From assembly GCA_965228695.1 (NCBI GenBank), contig CBDDIB010000002.1, forward strand, positions 1,984,001 to 2,048,000: a DNA stretch of 64,000 nt. The letters run 5' to 3'. Below the pieces are notes generated by a model. It made no database searches, was not told the DNA's origin, and was given only the letters and a program-made list of their open reading frames with translations. The position numbers and the translations under genes were made by a program. Below, piece after piece: positions 42,110 to 50,541 of this stretch. Numbering within the stretch: the first letter of the stretch is position 1; every line of letters starts with the position of its first letter. Origin of the DNA: JAJFJD01 sp965228695 (GTDB lineage: Bacteria > Pseudomonadota > Alphaproteobacteria > UBA8366).

Positions 42110-42134
42110 GGGGCGGCGCAGCACGCGCCGCCCC
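42110..42134 (+). terminator. Stem-loop between dctP-like and dctQ-like genes
   Basis: GGGGCGGCGC and GCGCCGCCCC form a perfect 10-bp GC stem with loop AGCAC. No T-tract follows, so it probably attenuates or protects the upstream mRNA rather than ending the operon. Confidence 0.65.
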
Positions 42135-42171
42135 ACCCCTGTTCTATCCGGACATATATCGGGGGCATCCG

Positions 42172-42786
42172 ATGGAACGGTTGATCTTCATCATCGATAG
42201 TTTCACCGCTTGGGTTGGCAAGGCCTTCGCCTGGTGCATTTTGATCCTTACATTCGGCGTCGGGTATGAAGTCTTCGTGCGCTACGTCCTGCGCGATCCG
42301 ACGGCTTGGGCGTTCGACATCAGCTACATGATGTATGGCGCCCTGTTCATGATGGCGGGAGCGTACACTCTGTCCCGCGACGGCCACGTTCGCGGCGACG
42401 TGGTGTACCGGCTCTGGAAGCCGAAGACCCAGGCCAAGGTCGAGTTGGTTCTCTACATTCTGTTCTTCTATCCGGGTGTTACGGCGTTGATGCTCGCCGG
42501 CTACGACTACGCCAGTGAATCCTGGTTTTACAAAGAAGTCAGCGTGATGAGCCCCGCCAATGTCCCGATTTTCCAATTCAAGATGATCATCCCGGCCGCG
42601 GGCGCCCTGCTGTTTATCCAGGGGATCGCACAGGTCTGCCGCTGTATCATCTGCATCAAGACCGGTGAATGGCCGGCGCATTCCGAAGATGTCGAGGAAA
42701 TGGAAACCGTGCTCCAACACCAACACGATGTGGAGTCGGCCGGGTCGGCGCCGTCTGCGCCGACGAGCGACGGGGGCGACAGATGA
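42172..42786 (+). CDS. TRAP transporter small permease (DctQ type)
   Basis: This 204-residue protein has four predicted membrane segments and the DctQ pattern ILTFGVGYEVFVRYVLRDPT, FMMAGAYTLSRDGHVRGDVV, AGALLFIQGIAQ. It pairs with the large permease for sodium-coupled uptake of the DctP ligand. Its C-terminal tail is long and acidic. Its stop overlaps the next start as ATGA. Confidence 0.92.
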   Translation: MERLIFIIDSFTAWVGKAFAWCILILTFGVGYEVFVRYVLRDPTAWAFDISYMMYGALFMMAGAYTLSRDGHVRGDVVYRLWKPKTQAKVELVLYILFFYPGVTALMLAGYDYASESWFYKEVSVMSPANVPIFQFKMIIPAAGALLFIQGIAQVCRCIICIKTGEWPAHSEDVEEMETVLQHQHDVESAGSAPSAPTSDGGDR

Positions 42787-44138
42787 CCGATCCCCAAATC
42801 GCCGTCTTCATGCTCGGCATCTTCATTCTGACGATCATGCTGGGCTTCCCGATCGCCTTTACGCTGGTCGCGATGGGTATCGCCTTCGGCTACTACGCCT
42901 ATTTCGATGCGGAGCGCATGCAGTCGATCTTCGACAATCGAATATTCGACCTGCTGGTCAATCAGACCTATTCGGTGATGGCGAATGACGTTCTGACCGC
43001 GGTCCCGCTTTTCCTGTTTATGGGCTACATCGTCGAACGGTCGAACATCGTCGACCGGCTGTTCGTGACGTTGCAAATCGCGGCGCGGCGCTTGCCTGGA
43101 TCGATGGCGATTGCGGCGCTCGCCACCTGTGCCTTGTTCGCGACGGCGACCGGCATCATCGGTGCCGTGGTTACGCTGATGGGATTGCTCGCCTTCCCGT
43201 CGATGCTGCGCGCGAAATACAACACCAGCTTCGCGGCCGGCGTGATTTGTGCCGGTGGCTGTCTCGGCATTCTCATCCCGCCCAGCATCATGCTCATCGT
43301 CTACGCGGCGACCTCCAATGTCTCGGTCGTCCGGCTGTACGCGGGGGCGATCCTGCCGGGCTTCATGCTTGCCGGGCTGTATATCCTCTACGTTATCGGA
43401 CGCGCTTGGTTGAATCCGTCGCTTGCGCCGAAGCTCAAGGACGAGGACGTCGGCGACCATAGCTTCATGCAGGTCCTGTGGATGATGGCCACGTCCTTCT
43501 TCCCTTTGGCCTTTTTGATCCTGTCGGTGTTGGGCGCGATTCTGTTCGGGCTGGCGACGCCGTCCGAGGCGGCCTCGATGGGCGCATTGGGTGGCTTGCT
43601 GTTGGCGGCCGCATATCGCGCGTTGACCTGGGACCGGTTGAAGGAATCGGTCTATCTGACCGTCCGGACGTCGGCGATGGTGTGCTGGCTTTTCGTCGGA
43701 TCGTGGACCTTCTCCTCGGTGTTCTCCTATCTCGGTGGGCATGACATCATCAAGGATTGGGTCCTCGCGATGAACTTGACCCCGGTGATGTTTTTGATCC
43801 TGGCGCAACTGATCATCTTCCTGTTGGGCTGGCCGCTGGAATGGTCCGAGATCATCATCATCTTCGTGCCGATCTTCCTGCCGATGCTGCCGATATTCGG
43901 GATCGACCCGCTGTTCTTCGGTGTCCTGGTGGCGCTGAACCTGCAGACGTCCTTCCTGACACCTCCTATGGCCATGGCGGCGTATTACCTTAAAGGGGTC
44001 GCGCCGCCGCATGTTCAACTGGTCGAAATCTTCAAGGGCGTGTTGCCTTTCCTCTCGATGGTATTTCTGGCGATGGCCCTTCTCTATATCTTCCCGGAGA
44101 TCGCTTTATGGCTGCCGAGTGCGGTGTACGGCAAATGA
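42783..44138 (+). CDS. TRAP transporter large permease (DctM type)
   Basis: This 451-residue protein with about 12 membrane segments has DctM motifs: VPLFLFMGYIVERSNIVDRL, CLGILIPPSIMLIVYAATSN, FGLATPSEAASMGALGGLLL and FLTPPMAMAAYYLKGVAPPH. It forms the transport path of the dctPQM system. The start ATG 42783 overlaps the small-permease stop by 4 bases. The following amidase gene starts about 46 bp later on the same strand. Confidence 0.93.
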   Translation: MTDPQIAVFMLGIFILTIMLGFPIAFTLVAMGIAFGYYAYFDAERMQSIFDNRIFDLLVNQTYSVMANDVLTAVPLFLFMGYIVERSNIVDRLFVTLQIAARRLPGSMAIAALATCALFATATGIIGAVVTLMGLLAFPSMLRAKYNTSFAAGVICAGGCLGILIPPSIMLIVYAATSNVSVVRLYAGAILPGFMLAGLYILYVIGRAWLNPSLAPKLKDEDVGDHSFMQVLWMMATSFFPLAFLILSVLGAILFGLATPSEAASMGALGGLLLAAAYRALTWDRLKESVYLTVRTSAMVCWLFVGSWTFSSVFSYLGGHDIIKDWVLAMNLTPVMFLILAQLIIFLLGWPLEWSEIIIIFVPIFLPMLPIFGIDPLFFGVLVALNLQTSFLTPPMAMAAYYLKGVAPPHVQLVEIFKGVLPFLSMVFLAMALLYIFPEIALWLPSAVYGK

Positions 44139-44184
44139 CGCGAATGCATTGGGATAATCCGTGGCCGGAGGGGAGGCGCGCGTC

Positions 44185-45519
44185 GTGAGCGATGCGCCCC
44201 TGACCTCGGTCGCCCTCGCCCAGCAAATTCGCGACGGCCTCGTGGACGCGGAAGAGGTCGTTCGCGCCTGTCTCGGCCGGATCGACGAGGCGGAGGAAGA
44301 AGTGCAGGCGTGGGCCCATCTGGATGCCGACTACGCGATCCAGCAGGCGCAGCAGCTGGACGCGATTCGGGGCGCGGCGGATGTGGCAGGGCCGTTGCAC
44401 GGCCTTCCGGTCGGCGTAAAGGACATCTTCGACACGGCCGATCTGCCGACCGAGAACGGAACGGTCCTCGATGCCGGCCGCCAGCCGGAAGAAGACGCCT
44501 TCGTCGTGTCGCAACTCAAGGAAGCCGGCGCGGTCATCCTCGGCAAGACGGTGACGACCGAGCTTGCGGTCTATGCCCCCGGGAAAACTCGGAACCCGCA
44601 CAATCCGGCGCATACGCCCGGCGGATCATCCAGCGGGTCCGCGGCGGCGGTCGCGGCGGGCATGGTGCCGTTGGCCGTTGGCACGCAGACCAACGGCTCG
44701 ACCATCCGACCGGCCGCCTATTGCGGTGTGTTCGGCTTCAAGCCGACGCATGGCTTGATTTCCCGGACCGGCGTCCTGGAACAGTCGCGGGCGCTGGACA
44801 CGGTCGGCGTGTTCGGCCGGTCGGTCGAGGATATCGCGCTATTGGCGCAATCGATCACGGGCTATAACGAGGGCGACCCGGATACCCGCGTGCGCGCACG
44901 GCCCCGGCTGCTGGAGGTTGCCGGCGAGGAGCCGCCGCTCGACCCCATGTTCGCTTTCGTGAAGACTCCCGTGTGGGAGACCGCGACCGAAGAAACACAA
45001 GCGGCCTTTGCCGAGCTAGCATCGTTCCTCGGCGATCAGTGTGACGAGGTGCCGCTTCCCGATCCATTCGAACAGGCGCTCGACTGCCATCGCACGATCC
45101 TCTGCGCCGACCTGGCGAAAAGTTTCGCGCATTACCATCGCGCCGGCGCCGACCGGTTGAGCGAAACGCTGCGCGAAATGATCGAGGAGGGCCAGAAGAT
45201 TCTGGCGGTCGACTACAATCGAGCCATCGATTGGGTCGCGGTCCTCAATGCGGGACTTGAGCAGATCTTCGAACGCTATGACGCGATACTGACGCCGGCG
45301 ACCGCCGGAACCGCGCCATCCGGCTTGGAGTCGACCGGCAGCCCGGCCTTTTGCACGCTTTGGACATTGTGCGGCACGCCGGCGATCACGGTACCGCTGA
45401 TGCAAGGGAGTGACGGTCTGCCGCTCGGCGTACAGTTGGTTGGACGCCGCGGTGACGATGCGCGCCTGTTGCGGACCGCCCGGTGGCTAACGGCCCGTGT
45501 GGAAGCGGCAGAGGAATGA
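44185..45519 (+). CDS. Amidase signature family enzyme (TRAP-linked)
   Basis: This 444-residue protein has the amidase triad Lys79 (GVKDIFD), cis-Ser148 (GGSSSGSAAA) and Ser172 (QTNGSTIRPAAY), with the canonical 24-residue spacing. GTG 44185 is preferred because GGAGGGGAGG lies 8 bases upstream; a GTG at 44161 has none. Its place directly behind the TRAP permease suggests it hydrolyses an imported amide or a metabolite of it (inference). It shares the VTT-containing helix and FKP motif with the amidase at 45750, so the two are close paralogues. Confidence 0.9.
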   Translation: MSDAPLTSVALAQQIRDGLVDAEEVVRACLGRIDEAEEEVQAWAHLDADYAIQQAQQLDAIRGAADVAGPLHGLPVGVKDIFDTADLPTENGTVLDAGRQPEEDAFVVSQLKEAGAVILGKTVTTELAVYAPGKTRNPHNPAHTPGGSSSGSAAAVAAGMVPLAVGTQTNGSTIRPAAYCGVFGFKPTHGLISRTGVLEQSRALDTVGVFGRSVEDIALLAQSITGYNEGDPDTRVRARPRLLEVAGEEPPLDPMFAFVKTPVWETATEETQAAFAELASFLGDQCDEVPLPDPFEQALDCHRTILCADLAKSFAHYHRAGADRLSETLREMIEEGQKILAVDYNRAIDWVAVLNAGLEQIFERYDAILTPATAGTAPSGLESTGSPAFCTLWTLCGTPAITVPLMQGSDGLPLGVQLVGRRGDDARLLRTARWLTARVEAAEE

Positions 45520-45547
45520 GTGCGATGCGAATAAGGATACTCGAACG

Positions 45548-45727
45548 ATGATGGACAAAATCTTTGCCGCCATTTCGTTGATCATGCTGTTCGCTTTCGT
45601 CGGCGTGGTCATCGGGTTCGTCGCCGAATGGGATTTGGCGATCGTCGTTATCATCGTGCTGCTGATGGCGAGTTACGATTTCTGGAAGGCGCTGTGGCGT
45701 GGCAACGGAAACGGCAAGAACGGCTAG
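45548..45727 (+). CDS. Small membrane protein (59 residues)
   Basis: The frame starts at the first of two adjacent ATGs and encodes 59 residues with two hydrophobic segments (IFAAISLIMLFAFVGVVIGF and LAIVVIIVLLMASYDF) and a basic, Gly/Asn-rich end. It follows the amidase by 28 bp and faces the convergent amidase. It is likely a real inner-membrane small protein; no family recognised. Confidence 0.6.
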   Translation: MMDKIFAAISLIMLFAFVGVVIGFVAEWDLAIVVIIVLLMASYDFWKALWRGNGNGKNG

Positions 45728-45749
45728 CCGGGCCGAACGCCCTAATCCC

Positions 45750-47042
45750 TTATCCGAACAACGGTAGGTCGAGCGCATTCGCCGCCCAGCGCCCTGCGGC
45801 GACGAGGCGTTGTTCATGCCCTTTGCGCGCGACCAGCGTAACACCCAACGGCAGCCCCTGCGGACCCGTATCCACCGGCAGGTGAAGGCAGGGAACGTGA
45901 AGTGCCGTCCACATCCGATTGAAGAGCGCATTGCCCGTGGCATGGAGGCCTTCCGGCGCTTCACCTGGGGCGCTAAGCGCGATCGCGATATCGTCGCCCA
46001 GCGCCTTGGCAAAATCGCTTCGGGCCTGACCGAAGACGTAACGGGCTTCGGCGATCTTTTCTTCGCTGCAGTCTAGGCCCGCGCGGATGAAATCTTGCGT
46101 TGGGGGCGCGATAAGATCCCAGTTTTCTTCCCGCTCGGCCGCGAGGTGCCGCGCCATTTCATATTGCAATACCGTATCCTGGGCATCGAAAACGGGAGCA
46201 AGAGACGCGTCGACGTCCAGGTCCCGCATATCCGCACCCGCGCCGTTGAGACGCTCTGCCGTTGTCTCCACAACGGCCTGGGCGCAATCTTCCGCCTGAT
46301 CCCAGACCGGCGTGCGGCAGATCGCGAATTTCGGCGCGGCGATGTCGGTTGTCTCTGGCCCCGGCAAGGCGTCGCTGGCCAGCGCCGCATGGACCAATGG
46401 CAGGTCGTCCAGGCTCCTAACGTAATAGCCCAGCGTATCCAACGAGGCGGCGAGGTTCTTTGTGCCGGTGAAGTCGGTCCAGCCGAAACTGGGCTTGAAA
46501 CCGATGACGCCGCAATAGGCGGCGGGACGGATCACAGAGCCGGACGTCTGCGTGCCGAAAGCCAGCGGCGTCATGTTGTCGGCCACCGCGGCCGCCGAGC
46601 CGCTGGACGATCCGCCGGGCGTGTGGGCTGGGTTGCGCGGGTTGGCCGTCTTGCCGGGGAAGCGGTGGGCGAACTGGGTCGTGACGGTCTTGCCCATCAG
46701 CACCGCGCCCGCGGCGCGCAGCCGCTGCACCATGATGGCGTCTTTGCGCGGCGTATGGTCGGTATAGATGGGCGACCCGTAGGTCGTCGGCATGTCCTCG
46801 GTGTCGATGATGTCTTTCAGGCCGATTGGAATCCCATGCAGCGCGTTGTTTGGCGTTTCGTTGTCCCGCCGTGCCGCCTGCTGCAGGACCCGTTCCGGGT
46901 CGATATGTTGCCAGGCGCCGACCGTCCCCTCCCGGGCTTCGACGCGGGCGAGGCAGGCTTCGGCGAGGGCGGTCGCCGTTGTGGAGCCGTCGCGCAGGCG
47001 CGTCGCCATGGCGCTCAGGGAGAGAGTATGCAGGTCGGTCAT
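45750..47042 (-). CDS. Amidase signature family enzyme
   Basis: This 430-residue protein has the triad Lys76 (GLKDIID), cis-Ser145 (GGSSSGSAAA) and Ser169 (QTSGSVIRPAAY). It converges with the small membrane protein gene and resembles the TRAP-linked amidase in length and motifs, while the amidase at 3608 is more distant. Divergent from it, across 93 bp, lies the tRNA-Pro gene. Confidence 0.92.
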   Translation of the reverse strand: MTDLHTLSLSAMATRLRDGSTTATALAEACLARVEAREGTVGAWQHIDPERVLQQAARRDNETPNNALHGIPIGLKDIIDTEDMPTTYGSPIYTDHTPRKDAIMVQRLRAAGAVLMGKTVTTQFAHRFPGKTANPRNPAHTPGGSSSGSAAAVADNMTPLAFGTQTSGSVIRPAAYCGVIGFKPSFGWTDFTGTKNLAASLDTLGYYVRSLDDLPLVHAALASDALPGPETTDIAAPKFAICRTPVWDQAEDCAQAVVETTAERLNGAGADMRDLDVDASLAPVFDAQDTVLQYEMARHLAAEREENWDLIAPPTQDFIRAGLDCSEEKIAEARYVFGQARSDFAKALGDDIAIALSAPGEAPEGLHATGNALFNRMWTALHVPCLHLPVDTGPQGLPLGVTLVARKGHEQRLVAAGRWAANALDLPLFG

Positions 47043-47094
47043 GAAAATCTGTCTCCTGTACCCGGTAAGCGGCCCGCGGGACGCAGGCGCGCCA

Positions 47095-47123
47095 TTGCCA
47101 AGGAGCAGCCCGCGGTATATAAG
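47095..47123 (+). promoter_or_regulatory. Sigma-70-like promoter of the tRNA-Pro gene
   Basis: TTGCCA (47095-47100) and TATAAG (47118-47123) are separated by 17 bases, with transcription expected to begin near 47130, six bases before the mature tRNA. Confidence 0.6.
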
Positions 47124-47135
47124 GCACGCCGCGAC

Positions 47136-47212
47136 CGGGGAGTAGCTCAGCCTGGTAGAGCACTACGTTCGGGACGTAGGGGCCGGAGGTTCGAATCCTC
47201 TCTCCCCGACCA
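47136..47212 (+). tRNA. tRNA-Pro (anticodon CGG)
   Basis: A complete 77-base cloverleaf with encoded CCA. The acceptor stem CGGGGAG/CTCCCCG is perfect, the D arm is GCTC/GAGC, and the anticodon stem CTACG/CGTAG holds loop TTCGGGA, with anticodon CGG at 34-36 and G37. The T arm is GGAGG/CCTCT around TTCGAAT. A terminator follows at 47236-47268. Confidence 0.97.
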
Positions 47213-47235
47213 GTCGATTTAGTAATGTTATCATG

Positions 47236-47268
47236 CGAATAGCGGCGTCCGAAAGGGGCCGCTATTCG
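47236..47268 (+). terminator. Rho-independent terminator after tRNA-Pro
   Basis: CGAATAGCGGC (47236-47246) pairs exactly with GCCGCTATTCG (47258-47268). The inner bases TCC/GGG extend the stem past a bulged G to a GAAA tetraloop, and TTTGTCT follows. Confidence 0.8.
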
Positions 47269-47484
47269 TTTGTCTGGCCGTACTCGGGCAAAATTTCTTA
47301 GGTCCGATTGGGAAATCACCGGCATGAGGCGGGATTCATCCAGTTTGCTCCCCAGCGAACGCCGGCAGTAGAAATGGCGAAATTCATCAAAGCCTTCTCG
47401 CGCATTTTTCAGTAGGGTTTCCGAGCCGAATTTTTGCGGTTGCCGGCCCATGAGGGCCGAGCGCGTCTTGGGTCAGGGAAATTC

Positions 47485-48708
47485 ATGCTGAAGACCGGTG
47501 ATTATGTTCTCAATGCGCAGGCCGATCCTGCGGCCGTCTACGGCGAACAGCGCCGCGCCGTCCTGTCGCTGGAAGAGGCCGGTCTAGCCCGCTCGACCAT
47601 CGGCGCCTGGCCCGGCTACGCGCCGACACCGCTTGTCGATCTTCCCGATATCGCGCGGGAGGCCGGGGTGGCGGCGGTTCAGTACAAGGATGAATCCGGG
47701 CGGTTCGGTCTGGGAAGTTTCAAGGCGCTTGGCGGCGCCTATGCGGTCGCGCGGCATCTGATCCAGGCAATCGCGCGCGAGACGGGAGCAACCGTGACGG
47801 TCGACAATATCCTTGCCGGCCGTCACGCCGACATCGTCAAGACTCAAACCGTCTGCTGCGCCACCGACGGCAACCATGGCCGCTCGGTGGCGTGGGGCGC
47901 GCAGACCTTCGGGTGCCGCGCGGTGATCTTCATCCACGCCACGGTCAGCGAGGGCCGCAGAGAGGCCATCGAGTCCTTTGGCGCGGAGGTGCGCCGGACC
48001 GCCGGCAACTACGACGATTCCGTCGCCGAGGCCGACGTCACCGCCAAACGCGAAGGCTGGACCGTCGTCTCCGACACCTCCTATCCCGGATATCGCACCA
48101 TCCCGCGCGATGTCATGCACGGATACACGCTGATGGCACAGGAAGCGTATGAACAGCTTCCAGCGGACCGCTTCGCGACCCATCAATTCGTACAGACCGG
48201 CGTCGGCGGGATGGCCGCGGCGGTTTGCGCGCAAGGCTGGCAACGCTGTGGGGCGGATCGTCCGCGTACGGTCCTAGCCGATCCGACACGGGCGGCCTGC
48301 TGGTATGAGAGCATCCGGGCAGGCAAGCCGGTGGCGGTGACCGGCGACATCGATACGGTGATGGCGGGGCTGGCCTGTGGCGAGGTTTCGGAGCTCGCAT
48401 GGGAAATTCTGGATCGGGGCGCGGATGCCGTGGTGGCCGTCGAGGACAAGGATGCGGAGGACTGCATGCGCCGCTTGGCACGTGGAGGCCCGAACACGCC
48501 GCCCATCGTTGCCGGGGAAAGTGCGGTCGCCGGTCTCGCGGCCTTGATGGCGGTCGCGAAAAACCCGTCGGCGTGCGATCAACTTGCTTTAACCGCCGAT
48601 AGCCGCGTGCTCTTATTCGGAACCGAAGGAGCCACGGACCCGGTCGTGTACGAGCGGATCGTCGGCCGTTCGGCGGAGTCGGTCGCGCGGCAAGCGGCGG
48701 GCGAGTGA
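47485..48708 (+). CDS. dpaL: Diaminopropionate ammonia-lyase
   Basis: This 407-residue PLP enzyme of fold type II has the DpaL-specific KDESGRFGLGSFKALGGAYA (PLP lysine Lys80), the TVCCATDGNHGRSVAWGAQ loop and NYDDSVAEAD. It splits 2,3-diaminopropionate (both isomers, also serine weakly) into pyruvate and ammonia. ATG 47485 has AGGGAAA upstream. It heads a 4-gene + strand run (19, 11 and 28 bp gaps) with HyuB, HyuA and a DUF1445 protein, which suggests amino-acid or cyclic amide catabolism. Confidence 0.92.
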   Translation: MLKTGDYVLNAQADPAAVYGEQRRAVLSLEEAGLARSTIGAWPGYAPTPLVDLPDIAREAGVAAVQYKDESGRFGLGSFKALGGAYAVARHLIQAIARETGATVTVDNILAGRHADIVKTQTVCCATDGNHGRSVAWGAQTFGCRAVIFIHATVSEGRREAIESFGAEVRRTAGNYDDSVAEADVTAKREGWTVVSDTSYPGYRTIPRDVMHGYTLMAQEAYEQLPADRFATHQFVQTGVGGMAAAVCAQGWQRCGADRPRTVLADPTRAACWYESIRAGKPVAVTGDIDTVMAGLACGEVSELAWEILDRGADAVVAVEDKDAEDCMRRLARGGPNTPPIVAGESAVAGLAALMAVAKNPSACDQLALTADSRVLLFGTEGATDPVVYERIVGRSAESVARQAAGE

Positions 48709-48727
48709 TGCCAGTTTTCGAGGTGAT

Positions 48728-50530
48728 ATGAGCGACATCAAGGACCCCATCGCGTTCGAACTGTTCAAGAACGCCATTTTTTCCATCGCGGACGAGATGG
48801 CGGTGACGATCTGCCGAACCACCTATTCCGGAATCCTGCGCGACAACATGGATTTCTCGACCTCGCTGTCGGACGGCGACGGGCAAGTAATTGCCCAAGG
48901 GCTGACCGTCGCAATGCATCTGGGCGCAATTCAGACGGCCCTTGCGTCCGTCATTCGTACCTTTGAGGGCGATATCCACGACGGCGATATCTTCGCGATG
49001 AACGACCCGTTCGACGGCGGCATGCATCTGCCGGATATCTTCATCTTCAAGCCGATTTTCGTGGACGGGAAACGGGTGGCGTTCGCCTCGACGACGGCGC
49101 ATCAGGCGGATGTCGGTGGGCGGGTCCCCGGATCGAACGCCGCGGATTCGACCGAGATCTATCAGGAAGGTTTGCGCATCCCGCCGTTGAAACTGATGGA
49201 GCGGGGCGAGCCGAACCGCACCTTGTGGTCGATGATCGAGAAGAATGTCCGCATCCCGGTGCAGGTCTTCGGTGACATGCGGGCGCAGCTTGCCGCCTGC
49301 GAGATCGGGGCGCGACAGCTGACAGAGTTGATCGAGCAGCACGGCGCCGAGTCGTCGGCCGTGTACATGCGCGAGGTGACGAACTACACCGAGCGGCTGA
49401 CGCGCGCGGCGATCGCCGACCTGCCGGACGGCGAGGCGACCTTCGAGGATTGGATCGACGACGATGGCGTCGACGTTGGTCAACCCATTCGTCTCTTTGT
49501 CAGGGTCAAGAAGCAGGGCGACGAAATCTCGTTCGATTGGGACGGCACGTCACCGCAGGTGCGGGGCGCGATCAACGCCACGCTGTCGGTGACGCGCGCC
49601 GCCTGTTTCACGGCATTGAAGACGGTGCTGCCGGATGACGCGCCGAACAACGACGGCGTCTTCCGGCCGATCACGGTCACGGCCCCGGAAGGCACGGTGG
49701 CCAACGTGGTGCACCCCGGCTCCTGCGCCGCGCGGGCCCTGACCGGCTTCCGCATGCTCGACTGCGCTTTCGGGGCATTGGCGCGGTTGATCCCGGAACG
49801 GTCGATGGCGGCATCGGACGGCGGCAATGTCGGCATCTCCATCGGCGGCTACACCAAGAATCGCGATCCCTTCATCTACGTTGATTTTTCCTGCGGTACC
49901 TGGGGCGGCCGGCCTTTCGCCGACGGATTGGAGGGCAACTCCAACCTGTTCGTCAATATGGCCTCACAGTCGGTGGAAGTGACCGAAAGCGAACATCCGA
50001 TCCAGATACCGCGCTATGAATTGGCGCCCGACCGGGCCGGCGCCGGAAAACACAGAGGCGGCGTACCGTTCTACCGCGACTATCGAATCCTGGCCGACGA
50101 TGCGATCCTGCAGTGCCGCGCCGACCGTCAAGTGGTCCGGCCCTACGGCCTGTTCGGGGGGAACGCCGGAAAGCCTGGCGAGAACTTCGTCGACCCGGAC
50201 GGCAACTGTCAGAAAGTCGACTCCAAGATCACCCGCGAGGTGAAGCGCGGTGACGTGTTCCGTTACGTGCTGCCCGGCGGGGGCGGATGGGGCGACCCGT
50301 TGGAGCGCGACCCGCAAGCGGTCCTGCGTGACGTGCGGAACGAATTGGTGAACCCGGCGCTGGCCGCCGAGGAATACGGCGTGGTGATCGACACGGCGGC
50401 GTGGCAGATCGACGAGGCGGCGACCGACGCGCGTCGCGCCGAAATTCGGGAACGGCGGCAAGGCGACCCCGGCGACGTGTCCTGGGACGACGATGGCGCG
50501 TCCTCTCCCTTTCCGACTGCGGCCGAGTAG
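48728..50530 (+). CDS. Hydantoinase B / 5-oxoprolinase beta-type subunit
   Basis: This 600-residue HyuB protein has IADEMAVTICRTTYSGILRDNMDFSTSL (near residue 20, quoted in part), MNDPFDGGMHLPDIFIF, and the C-terminal VLPGGGGWGDPLERDP. It forms the hydrolytic half of ATP-dependent hydantoinase or oxoprolinase with HyuA. It lies 19 bp after dpaL and 11 bp before hyuA. Confidence 0.93.
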   Translation: MSDIKDPIAFELFKNAIFSIADEMAVTICRTTYSGILRDNMDFSTSLSDGDGQVIAQGLTVAMHLGAIQTALASVIRTFEGDIHDGDIFAMNDPFDGGMHLPDIFIFKPIFVDGKRVAFASTTAHQADVGGRVPGSNAADSTEIYQEGLRIPPLKLMERGEPNRTLWSMIEKNVRIPVQVFGDMRAQLAACEIGARQLTELIEQHGAESSAVYMREVTNYTERLTRAAIADLPDGEATFEDWIDDDGVDVGQPIRLFVRVKKQGDEISFDWDGTSPQVRGAINATLSVTRAACFTALKTVLPDDAPNNDGVFRPITVTAPEGTVANVVHPGSCAARALTGFRMLDCAFGALARLIPERSMAASDGGNVGISIGGYTKNRDPFIYVDFSCGTWGGRPFADGLEGNSNLFVNMASQSVEVTESEHPIQIPRYELAPDRAGAGKHRGGVPFYRDYRILADDAILQCRADRQVVRPYGLFGGNAGKPGENFVDPDGNCQKVDSKITREVKRGDVFRYVLPGGGGWGDPLERDPQAVLRDVRNELVNPALAAEEYGVVIDTAAWQIDEAATDARRAEIRERRQGDPGDVSWDDDGASSPFPTAAE

Positions 50531-50541
50531 GAGACTGAACG

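Noticed and set aside
42528..44018. Long minus-strand frame (496 codons) over the TRAP large permease
   Set aside because: It is antisense to a complete DctM gene, is rich in Arg/Gln/His/Asp as expected for a shadow frame in high-GC DNA, and has no recognisable domain.
46095..47222. Plus-strand frame of 375 codons over the amidase and tRNA-Pro
   Set aside because: It runs across the tRNA gene and antisense to an intact amidase.
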